From contig CAIVQI010000086.1 in the NCBI GenBank assembly GCA_903908015.1, positions 1 to 5,209 of the forward strand: a DNA stretch of 5,209 nt, given 5' to 3'. Every line of letters starts with the position of its first letter. Position 1 is the stretch's first letter. The notes under the pieces were generated by a model that searched no databases, was not told the DNA's origin, and was given only the letters and a program-made list of their open reading frames with translations. Shown one piece after another: positions 1 through 5,209 of the stretch. The position numbers and the translations under genes were made by a program. This stretch comes from an uncultured Bacteroidota bacterium. Its GTDB lineage: Bacteria > Bacteroidota > Bacteroidia > UBA7662.

Positions 1-28
1 ATTCACAAAACCTATTAAATCGAATTCA

Positions 29-1138
29 ATGAAAAATTCATCTAACCATAATGCATCAAACCGTTTCAATCTTAATCATTTGAAAAAATGTCGATTGATG
101 CTCTGCCGCATGCTGCTCTTTCCCGCCCTGATTTTCTTGGGCTGTGGAAAGGACGAACCCGCTCCGACTCCCGATTTCGAATATACATCAGGCATTTATG
201 TGGTCAATGAGGGCCCATTCGCACAAGGAACTGGGAGCATCACCTACAGAAGTCGGGATGGCATTACCTTTGAACAGGATGTCTTCGGTCGGGTCAATGG
301 CCGACCACTGGGCAACATAGCCCAGCGCATGGGCGTATGGGGAACCACTGGCTTGATTGTAGTGAACAATGCAGGTACAATAGAATGGGTAAACCTATCT
401 GATTTCAAGTCGGTTGGCAGCACGAGTGGACTCGAACTGCCGTCGGCCTTGCTGATCGACTCTGCCCGTGGGTTGGCCTATGTGACTGAATGGGTGAGCT
501 TCACCGCCCACGGAAGGGTGGCGCTGATCGACCTCAACAGCCGACAGATAATCCAACGCTTTGAGGTGGGACATTTTCCCAACGCCCTGGCCCTGCAAGG
601 CAACCGCCTCCTGGTGGCCAATGGTGACGAGAATACCCTATCGGAAATAGACCTCGACAGCAGGAGCGTGTTGGGAACCATCACCGTTGGCGACCGCCCG
701 AACAGCTTCGTACGCCGCGGGAATGAATTATGGGTCTTGTGTGGCGGCACCCCCTCCTGGGCGGGCGTGGAAACACCGGGCTCTCTTTGGCGAATCGCAC
801 CCTCACTTTTGAAGTCCTTTTATCTACCCTTCGCCTCGCAGCATCCGGCCGACATTGGTCCGCACCCCGACGGGCAGCAATTCTTTGCGCGACTCAATGG
901 CGGGCTCTCACTGCTCATCCCGAACGACTCATTGAATGGCCTCGATGTTCAGACAGTAAACTCCCGCAACCTTTACCATGTTTCGGTGGATCCCTTCGAT
1001 CCACGTGGTCGAATTTATGGAACCGATGCCGGCAATTTTCAATCGAATGGAAAGGTGATTGTCTATGACCCCAGCTTTGTGGCAGTCGACTCTTTTATGG
1101 CTGGTGTGGGCCCGGGCTTCATCGCCTATTCTCGTTAA
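29..1138 (+). CDS. Surface lipoprotein with YncE/DUF5074-type beta-propeller (BtuG-like)
   Basis: 369 residues, complete. The N-terminus has a basic stretch (KKCR, about 19-22), a hydrophobic run (about 29-37) and a lipobox ending F-L-G-Cys39, so a lipoprotein is predicted. Gly-Lys-Asp-Glu follows the Cys and resembles the Bacteroidota surface-export signal, pointing to the outside of the outer membrane. The mature part has short repeated strands of propeller type: GIYVVNEG near 56, GLIVVNN near 108, GLAYVTEW near 147, NRLLVANGDENTL near 192 and NELWVLCGG near 232. The segment NEGPFAQGTGSI followed by VNGRPLGNIAQ is typical of the DUF5074/YncE group, which includes BtuG, the B12-binding propeller lipoprotein that partners the TonB-dependent transporter BtuB. 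Cobalamin binding is an inference; no btuB or riboswitch is visible, and only 28 bases lie upstream. ATG 29 gives a long leader; in-frame ATG 98 would give a compact 16-residue signal peptide and is a real alternative. Confidence 0.85.
   Translation: MKNSSNHNASNRFNLNHLKKCRLMLCRMLLFPALIFLGCGKDEPAPTPDFEYTSGIYVVNEGPFAQGTGSITYRSRDGITFEQDVFGRVNGRPLGNIAQRMGVWGTTGLIVVNNAGTIEWVNLSDFKSVGSTSGLELPSALLIDSARGLAYVTEWVSFTAHGRVALIDLNSRQIIQRFEVGHFPNALALQGNRLLVANGDENTLSEIDLDSRSVLGTITVGDRPNSFVRRGNELWVLCGGTPSWAGVETPGSLWRIAPSLLKSFYLPFASQHPADIGPHPDGQQFFARLNGGLSLLIPNDSLNGLDVQTVNSRNLYHVSVDPFDPRGRIYGTDAGNFQSNGKVIVYDPSFVAVDSFMAGVGPGFIAYSR
98..157 (+). other. Lipoprotein signal peptide, lipobox and putative surface-export signal
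   Basis: This segment of the propeller gene encodes MLCRMLLFPALIFLGC and then GKDE. Cys39 (codon 143-145) is the predicted lipidated residue after signal peptidase II cleavage. A Lys followed by acidic residues just after the Cys matches the lipoprotein export signal described experimentally in Bacteroidota such as Capnocytophaga. Surface exposure is therefore inferred, not shown. The Phe at -3 of the lipobox is less common than Leu but is tolerated. Confidence 0.7.
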
Positions 1139-1164
1139 GGCTGGACTTTATAATAAATCGTATA

Positions 1165-1761
1165 TTGTGGGTCATTGTTTTTGATTCTTTGGAAACGCTC
1201 CACTGTCCTCATCAGCACATAAGCCAGCGTAAGCGCCCCGCAGGAATCCGCGCATTCTTGGTCTTTTTGCTCTGTGCGCTGGTCGTTGGGCCCCACTCCA
1301 CCCCCACGAGGGCCGAGGCCAGTCGCCCCACCGTCTATGTCTTTTTGGCTGAAGGCTGCCCGGTATGTCAGTTTTATACCCTTCGCCTGCGTGAACTTCA
1401 GCAGGAATTTGGTGCACAAGTTCGCTGGGTGGCCGTATTCCCCAATCGTTTATCGACAGACTCTTCTGCCCTTCAGTTTTTACTGACGCACGACTTGGCC
1501 ATGCAGATCCGTCTCGATCCAGAGTTGGTATTCTGCAAGGTGTATGGGGTGACGACCACACCCGAGGTGGTGGTGAAGGACGAACGCAACCGTTTGCGTT
1601 ACAGGGGACGAATCGACGACCGTTATTATGCACCAGGTAAGCGCCGACAACAAGTAACCCGACACGACCTGCTGCTGGTACTGCAGCGCATCCTCAAAGG
1701 TGAGGAATTCACCTTCCAGCAAACCGAGGCCATCGGTTGTTTGCTGAACAACATCCCCTGA
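1165..1761 (+). CDS. Exported thioredoxin-fold (redoxin) protein with CPVC motif
   Basis: 198 codons from TTG 1165. A basic stretch (QRKRPAGIR, about 21-29) precedes a hydrophobic core (AFLVFLLCALVVG, 30-42) and a likely cleavage near RAEA (49-52), so export to the periplasm is predicted. The mature part starts with a thioredoxin strand (VYVFLAEGCPVC) whose active-site pair is Cys65/Cys68. The cis-proline region is GVTTTPEVVV (Pro133), followed by YRGRIDDRY (146-154) and a conserved-looking C-terminal Ala-Ile-Gly-Cys192. The RGRIDD...Gly-Cys pattern belongs to redoxin proteins that, as I recall, often accompany cytochrome c / copper monooxygenase proteins, which is the downstream gene here. 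A role in copper delivery, thiol repair or heme/copper maturation is inference. No ATG occurs in frame before codon 113, so the start is non-ATG (TTG 1165 or TTG 1189 are candidates). The gene begins 26 bases after the propeller gene, which allows co-transcription. The stop codon lies in a tandem repeat. Confidence 0.82.
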   Translation: MWVIVFDSLETLHCPHQHISQRKRPAGIRAFLVFLLCALVVGPHSTPTRAEASRPTVYVFLAEGCPVCQFYTLRLRELQQEFGAQVRWVAVFPNRLSTDSSALQFLLTHDLAMQIRLDPELVFCKVYGVTTTPEVVVKDERNRLRYRGRIDDRYYAPGKRRQQVTRHDLLLVLQRILKGEEFTFQQTEAIGCLLNNIP

Positions 1762-1798
1762 ACTTGAACAACATCCCCTGAACTTGAACAACATCCCC
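1745..1798 (+). repeat. Perfect 20-bp tandem repeat, 2.7 copies, spanning a stop codon
   Basis: The unit TGAACAACATCCCCTGAACT occurs at 1745-1764 and 1765-1784, then as its first 14 bases at 1785-1798, with no mismatches. The first copy is the 3' end of the redoxin gene (Asn-Asn-Ile-Pro-stop, with TGA at 1759-1761), so the array appears to have grown out of the coding end into the gap. It has no spacers and no inverted symmetry. Downstream, TTGAGAACCCTGAA (1823-1836) loosely resembles the unit and could be a decayed copy, but this is weak. Confidence 0.95.
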
Positions 1799-1845
1799 GA
1801 AAAACCATTTTTTTTAAACCTGTTGAGAACCCTGAAAAACACCAG
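1799..1845 (+). other. Leader between the tandem repeat and the copper monooxygenase gene
   Basis: The 47 bases between the repeat and the next start codon contain an uninterrupted run of eight T (1808-1815). There is no convincing Shine-Dalgarno sequence, which is usual in Bacteroidota. No hairpin precedes the T run, so it is not called a terminator, and no consensus Bacteroidota promoter could be recognised. Confidence 0.4.
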
Positions 1846-3435
1846 ATGAATTCAAAGTTCGAGAAGACCATCGCACCGACATCTTCATGCCTTTTGCTGC
1901 TGCTGATCTTGGTATTCGGAGGGGGGCTACACAGTCGGGCACAGGTTACCTGGAGCGGACAAGTAGCATCGATCATCTATACCCACTGCACGCCTTGTCA
2001 CCGTCCGGGTGAAATTGGCCCAATGCCATTTACCTCCTACCAGGAGGCCTCTGCCTACGCCTCCATGATCGCCTTCACCACCCAGGCGCGCAGCATGCCT
2101 CCATGGCAAGCCAACCCCAACTACAGCCACTTATTGGGTGAACGGGTGCTGAGCACTCAAGAAATTCAAACCATTGCTGACTGGGTACAGCAAGGGGCGC
2201 TCCGGGGAAATCCCGCGCAGGAGCCTGCGCTGCCTCAATTTCCCACAGGCTCGCAACTTGGATTGCCCGATACCGTCATTTCCATGGCGCAGTCTTATGT
2301 ACACCAAGGCAATAACCAGGACATGTATCGGGTCTTTGTGCTGCCCACCAACCTAGGGCAGGCCAAGAAGATCAAAGCCATCGAATTCAGGCCAGGCAAC
2401 AGCCGTATCGTGCACCACGCGATACTCGCAACGGACGTTACAGGGCAAGGAAGGAGTCGCGATCTGGCTGATCCAGGCTATGGATATACCCAATTCTTCG
2501 GTTTTGGATTCACGCCAACGGAAGACAATTGGTACGGCTGGGCTCCCGGCGCCAAGGCCCATATGTATCCGGCCAACATCGGCAAAAACCTGCCCGCGAA
2601 CGCCGATATACTGGTGCAAATGCACTACGCGCCCAGTGCCGTGGCAGAATCCGACTCGAGCAGCATCAACCTCTTCTATGACCGCGATACAGTGGTGACC
2701 CGAACTGAACGCATATTGCCCATCACCCCACAGCAATTGACCAACGGGCCGTTTATCATACCAGCAGGCACAGTGCGTACCTTCAGGGGGCGATTCCAGA
2801 TTCCATACGAGGTATCGCTGATGAGCATCTTCCCGCACAGCCACCTCATCGGCACCTCCTGGAAGGTCTATGCCGTTCGTCCGGGCAATGACACCGTGCC
2901 CCTCATAGACATTCCGCGGTGGGACTTCAACTGGCAGGGGTTCTACCATTTTCCGCGCCTGATCCGCATACCGGTGGGCTCGGTTTTGCATGCAGAGGCC
3001 ACCTACGACAACCGCGCATCGAACCCCAACAACCCGAATTCGCCCCCCGCCACCATCTCTTGGGGCGAGGGAACTACGGATGAAATGTACTTATGTTATT
3101 TCGGCTTTGTTCCTTATGAGGCGGGTGATGAGTTGATCACCGTGGGGCTGGATGATGAAAATCGGTTGAGGCGCTTCACCGCACGCCTGTATCCCCCCTA
3201 CCCCAATCCGGCAAGCAGGCAAGTAACGGCGGAATTTCAATTGAATATGGGCGGACAAACTGCCCTTCATTTGTTGGATGCCACGGGACGGCGAATTCAG
3301 ACCCTAAAATCGGGCTGGTACCAGCCAGGACTTCATCAACTGGAATTAACTTTGCCCGATGTGCCGCCTGCGCTCTACATATTGGAGTTGGAATCGGGTG
3401 GGCGAACGGACCGCGCTAAACTGATGATTCGTTGA
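1846..3435 (+). CDS. Secreted cytochrome c / copper type II monooxygenase (PHM/DBH-like) fusion with T9SS sorting domain
   Basis: 529 residues, complete, ATG start. A signal peptide (hydrophobic LLLLLILVFGGG near 16-27, cleavage near RAQ 31-33) is followed by a mono-heme segment, about 34-125, with Cys48-Thr-Pro-Cys51-His52 and a likely distal Met84 in SMPPW. Two copper monooxygenase domains follow, about 140-280 and 285-435. The expected ligands are all visible: His190-His191 (VHHAIL) and His260 (QMHYAP) for the first copper site, and His331-x-His333 (FPHSHL) and Met414 (TDEMY) for the second. Their spacing closely follows animal PHM. The C-terminus (about 448-529; YPNPAS, DATGRR, final KLMIR) is a T9SS type A sorting domain, so the enzyme is probably released or anchored at the cell surface. 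The family hydroxylates activated C-H bonds with O2; in this protein the heme may supply electrons in place of ascorbate (inference). The substrate is unknown. The preceding exported redoxin gene probably assists it. Confidence 0.93.
   Translation: MNSKFEKTIAPTSSCLLLLLILVFGGGLHSRAQVTWSGQVASIIYTHCTPCHRPGEIGPMPFTSYQEASAYASMIAFTTQARSMPPWQANPNYSHLLGERVLSTQEIQTIADWVQQGALRGNPAQEPALPQFPTGSQLGLPDTVISMAQSYVHQGNNQDMYRVFVLPTNLGQAKKIKAIEFRPGNSRIVHHAILATDVTGQGRSRDLADPGYGYTQFFGFGFTPTEDNWYGWAPGAKAHMYPANIGKNLPANADILVQMHYAPSAVAESDSSSINLFYDRDTVVTRTERILPITPQQLTNGPFIIPAGTVRTFRGRFQIPYEVSLMSIFPHSHLIGTSWKVYAVRPGNDTVPLIDIPRWDFNWQGFYHFPRLIRIPVGSVLHAEATYDNRASNPNNPNSPPATISWGEGTTDEMYLCYFGFVPYEAGDELITVGLDDENRLRRFTARLYPPYPNPASRQVTAEFQLNMGGQTALHLLDATGRRIQTLKSGWYQPGLHQLELTLPDVPPALYILELESGGRTDRAKLMIR
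1987..2001 (+). other. Heme c attachment motif (CTPCH)
   Basis: The codons read Cys-Thr-Pro-Cys-His, the covalent heme c binding signature, at residues 48-52 just after the predicted mature N-terminus. The likely sixth ligand, Met84, lies in the SMPPW segment. Covalent heme attachment would require cytochrome c maturation factors, which are not in this window. Confidence 0.9.
3187..3432 (+). other. T9SS type A C-terminal sorting domain
   Basis: The last ~82 residues of the monooxygenase (448-529) match the Por secretion sorting domain pattern. An aromatic/Pro-rich YPNPAS entry is followed by alternating strands, LHLLDATGRRIQTL in the middle, a PALYILEL strand near the end and a basic C-terminus KLMIR. 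Such domains direct passage across the outer membrane and are usually cleaved by the T9SS sortase. They are found in Bacteroidota, which supports the taxonomic call. Confidence 0.9.
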
Positions 3436-3449
3436 GATATCGTTTTCCA

Positions 3450-3463
3450 TTTTTTTAAAAAAA
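3450..3463. terminator. T7A7 tract between convergent genes, possible bidirectional terminator element
   Basis: Seven T followed directly by seven A form a perfect 14-base palindrome. It lies 15 bases after the stop of the monooxygenase gene (+) and directly abuts the stop of glpF (-). Each strand would transcribe a U run at the end of its gene. There is no GC-rich stem or loop, so a canonical intrinsic terminator is not demonstrated. The call rests on position between convergent genes. Confidence 0.35.
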
Positions 3464-4225
3464 TTAGGGCAAAATATTCGTTGTAACCATTCCAAAGTGG
3501 TAGGTTAATCCCACAATGGCGGCCCCAAACAAGGGGCCAACGACGGGTATCCAGGCATAAGACCAGTCGGCTTTTGCTTTTTTTCTTCGTAACATTACAT
3601 ACACAATGCGTGGCCCGAGGTCACGGGCGGGATTGATGGCGTAGCCGGTAGTGCCCCCCAAGCTCAATCCGATGGCCCAAACAAGCAGCGCCACGGGCAG
3701 TGCGCCCACCGATCCGAGTCCAACCACTTGGGTTGTTTGCCCTGCGATGTGCAACTCCGGGCCAGTCAGAAACAAGACTACCCCAACCAAAACGGCGGTC
3801 GCGAGGACTTCGCTCATTAAGTTATTCATCACGGAAGGCAAAGCGGGTGCATTACAAAAGCAAGCGCGAATGGTGGTTTCATTGTCTGCCAATCGAATGT
3901 GCATCACATAGAAAATATAGGTGAGCAAGGCCCCTGAAATGGCACCCCCCATCTGGGCCACCACATAGCCGGTCAGTAGTTGGGCATCGAATCGACCTGC
4001 CAGCGTCAGTCCTAGACTCACTGCTGGATTCAGGTGGGCACCAGAATAAGGTGCAGCAAGGGCAACCCCACAAAAAACAGCCCATGCCCAGCCTGTGGTG
4101 ATCAATAGGTAAGGGCTTCCCTGCTTTTGGCCGTGCGTACCAGGAAGGGTCACATTGGACACTACCGAGGTGCCCAGAAATACAAGGACGAGGGTCCCAA
4201 GAAATTCAGCGAATATGGGCGACAT
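3464..4225 (-). CDS. glpF: Glycerol facilitator / aquaglyceroporin (MIP family)
   Basis: 253 residues, complete, ATG start. This inner-membrane channel admits glycerol by facilitated diffusion. Hydrophobic segments lie near 5-25, 39-60, 82-108, 137-154, 166-190 and 224-247. The two half-helix loops carry SGAH-Asn66-Pro-Ala and Asn198-Pro-Ala-Arg201-Asp202. Asp after the second NPA-Arg is the mark of glycerol-conducting rather than water-only members. Aligning by eye to E. coli GlpF, the selectivity filter would be Trp46, Gly186, Tyr195 and Arg201; E. coli has Phe at the third position. Length is slightly below E. coli GlpF (281 residues). The gene starts 14 bases after the glpD stop, so the two are almost certainly one transcript. 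Glycerol kinase, the enzyme between channel and dehydrogenase, is not in the window and may lie beyond the right edge. Conduction of other small polyols is possible. Confidence 0.92.
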   Translation of the reverse strand: MSPIFAEFLGTLVLVFLGTSVVSNVTLPGTHGQKQGSPYLLITTGWAWAVFCGVALAAPYSGAHLNPAVSLGLTLAGRFDAQLLTGYVVAQMGGAISGALLTYIFYVMHIRLADNETTIRACFCNAPALPSVMNNLMSEVLATAVLVGVVLFLTGPELHIAGQTTQVVGLGSVGALPVALLVWAIGLSLGGTTGYAINPARDLGPRIVYVMLRRKKAKADWSYAWIPVVGPLFGAAIVGLTYHFGMVTTNILP

Positions 4226-4239
4226 AGTTCTGTTTTATA

Positions 4240-5209
4240 TTAATAATCAGGCATACGAAAATAGCGGGCAATTTGATTGAACGCGTCGGTCTGCTGGTCG
4301 ATCCATTCAGGGGGGTATGCCAGAAGATCAGCCATAATAGCGGCCACTTTTGGGGCAATCCGTGTGCTCTCTTGCACGTCGAGAAACAAACAAGCGGTTC
4401 GTCGTGCCAATACGTCTTCAAGCGTCTGCGCCATTTCGAATGTGACGGCCCACTTCACTTGGGCCGGACACAAGAACAGCCGTTCGCTGATTGATTCAAA
4501 ATCTGAGGGAGGGAAACGCTTGATCATTTCTTGCAGATCTGTCCCGTAGGTGGCCAAAGTGGCATGTCCCCCTACCTTTCCTTCACCTAAATCCTGTTCG
4601 ACACCGCCATCAACCCCTGCAACATTTTGTACGGCTTTCACCCCCACTATGCCCCGAACCGCACTTAAAAAATGGATCATGACCGCATCCACCCCCACTA
4701 CACCAGGATCATACCCATGGATGGGGATGGTGGCCGTTCGACAAGGCACATCGGGCAATCCCGATATCGATTGGGCCGCATCAACGGCGTCCTCTGCCAT
4801 TTTCCGGTAGGTCGTCCATTTTCCACCCAGAACATGGATCAGACCACTGCGGGCCACGTGAATTTGATGTGACCGACTCAACTGACTGCTGGGTGCGTCG
4901 GTATCGGTCGATATAAGTGGACGTAATCCACAAAAAACACTGCGTACATCGGTGCTTTTCGGAGGACGTGTCATGTAGGCTCCCGCGTGATCGAGTATAA
5001 AATCGACCTCTGAGCGTCGTGCCTGAGGCTCGGCTGGCGTTTCAGTCACCTCGTGATCGGTGGTTCCGACCACCACTTTTCCTTGCCAGGGCACGGCAAA
5101 CAAAACCCGTCCATCGGAGGTGTGCGGCACCAAAATAGCGTGCTTTCCGCTCAGAAATGAGGCGTCCAAGACTAAATGCGTGCCTTGAGCGGGACTTATT
5201 TTAATCTGG
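4240..5209 (-). CDS. glpD: Aerobic glycerol-3-phosphate dehydrogenase, C-terminal part (cut by window edge)
   Basis: About 322 C-terminal residues are visible; the frame stays open to the right edge, so the start and the N-terminal FAD-binding GxGxxG region are outside. The enzyme oxidises glycerol-3-phosphate to dihydroxyacetone phosphate at the inner membrane and passes electrons to quinone. Family signatures in order are: GTHLVLDASFLSGKHA, DGRVLFAVPW, VVVGTTDHE, VFCGLRPLI, SGLIHVLGGKWTTYR, then a DAO C-terminal domain with PIHGYD, YGTD and EMAQTLEDVLARRT. Between PIHGYD and YGTD lie roughly 55 residues, about 35 more than I expect from typical GlpD; this extra part is Gly/Val-rich and internally repetitive. 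A TTG at 5167-5169 could be mistaken for a start, but it encodes the Leu of a conserved segment. The gene is followed by glpF after 14 bases. Regulation cannot be seen because the promoter is outside. Confidence 0.95.
   Translation of the reverse strand, partial: QIKISPAQGTHLVLDASFLSGKHAILVPHTSDGRVLFAVPWQGKVVVGTTDHEVTETPAEPQARRSEVDFILDHAGAYMTRPPKSTDVRSVFCGLRPLISTDTDAPSSQLSRSHQIHVARSGLIHVLGGKWTTYRKMAEDAVDAAQSISGLPDVPCRTATIPIHGYDPGVVGVDAVMIHFLSAVRGIVGVKAVQNVAGVDGGVEQDLGEGKVGGHATLATYGTDLQEMIKRFPPSDFESISERLFLCPAQVKWAVTFEMAQTLEDVLARRTACLFLDVQESTRIAPKVAAIMADLLAYPPEWIDQQTDAFNQIARYFRMPDY
4630..4704 (-). repeat. Imperfect direct repeat within glpD (17-codon period)
   Basis: The DNA at 4681-4704 and 4630-4653 is 18/24 identical with an identical 11-base core (CACCCCCACTA on the + strand), exactly 51 bases apart. 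On the coding strand the copies read GVVGVDAV and GIVGVKAV. They sit in the Gly/Val-rich segment that seems to be extra relative to other GlpD proteins, suggesting expansion by in-frame duplication. Confidence 0.6.

Noticed and set aside
1149..1154. Perfect TATAAT hexamer ahead of the redoxin gene
   Set aside because: Bacteroidota use a different -7/-33 promoter consensus, and no matching upstream element was found. A six-base match in an AT-rich gap is expected by chance.
1172..1633. 153-codon open frame on the - strand opposite the redoxin gene
   Set aside because: The + strand frame has a signal peptide, CPVC and a cis-Pro motif. The antisense frame is Pro/Arg-rich with no family features.
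1745..1798. CRISPR-like array
   Set aside because: The copies are directly adjacent with no spacers, the unit is only 20 bases, and no cas genes are present.
1480..1976. Two overlapping - strand frames containing repeated Gly-Cys-Cys-Ser-Ser-Ser type peptides
   Set aside because: The repeated peptides are simply the 20-bp tandem repeat read in antisense frames; both frames overlap real coding sequence at each end.
2353..2991. 212-codon open frame on the - strand
   Set aside because: It lies wholly inside the monooxygenase gene, whose translation has unmistakable domains. The antisense product shows no recognisable motif and is a composition shadow.
4550..4810. 86-codon + strand frame rich in Pro and Thr opposite glpD
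   Set aside because: It is the antisense of the Gly/Val-rich glpD segment and has no independent support.
5167..5169. TTG as the start codon of glpD
   Set aside because: The frame stays open through 13 more codons to the window edge, and these encode the conserved stretch before the SGKHA motif; the gene is simply truncated by the window.

Overview
The window looks like chromosomal DNA of a Bacteroidota member, probably an environmental, respiring lineage. The evidence is a Por/type IX secretion (T9SS) C-terminal sorting domain on one gene, a lipoprotein whose Cys is followed by a Bacteroidota-type surface-export signal (Lys-Asp-Glu), start codons without clear Shine-Dalgarno sequences, and moderate GC. 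I cannot name the genus. Coding density is high: no gene-free stretch exceeds about 85 bases, and no tRNA, rRNA, CRISPR array, transposase or phage gene was seen.

Left half, + strand, three genes. (1) 29-1138 encodes a surface lipoprotein with a YncE/DUF5074-type beta-propeller, the fold class of the vitamin B12-capturing BtuG proteins. (2) 1165-1761 encodes an exported thioredoxin-fold protein with a CPVC motif and no usable ATG start. (3) 1846-3435 encodes a secreted three-part protein: a mono-heme cytochrome c segment, a two-domain copper type II monooxygenase of the PHM/DBH class with all six expected copper ligands, and a T9SS type A sorting domain. Genes 2 and 3 read as a functional pair, an exported redox or metal-handling helper next to an exported copper/heme oxygenase. 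A perfect 20-bp tandem repeat (2.7 copies) begins inside the end of gene 2, includes its stop codon and fills most of the gap to gene 3.

Right half, - strand, two glycerol-use genes: glpD (glycerol-3-phosphate dehydrogenase, running off the right edge of the window) followed 14 bases later by glpF (aquaglyceroporin). They converge on gene 3 across a short gap holding a T7A7 tract. This is a standard glycerol uptake and oxidation arrangement, but the glpD product carries an apparent Gly/Val-rich insertion with an internal repeat.

The most interesting item is the cytochrome c / copper monooxygenase / T9SS fusion with its redoxin neighbour. The architecture is recognisable from its families, but its substrate and electron route are unknown.
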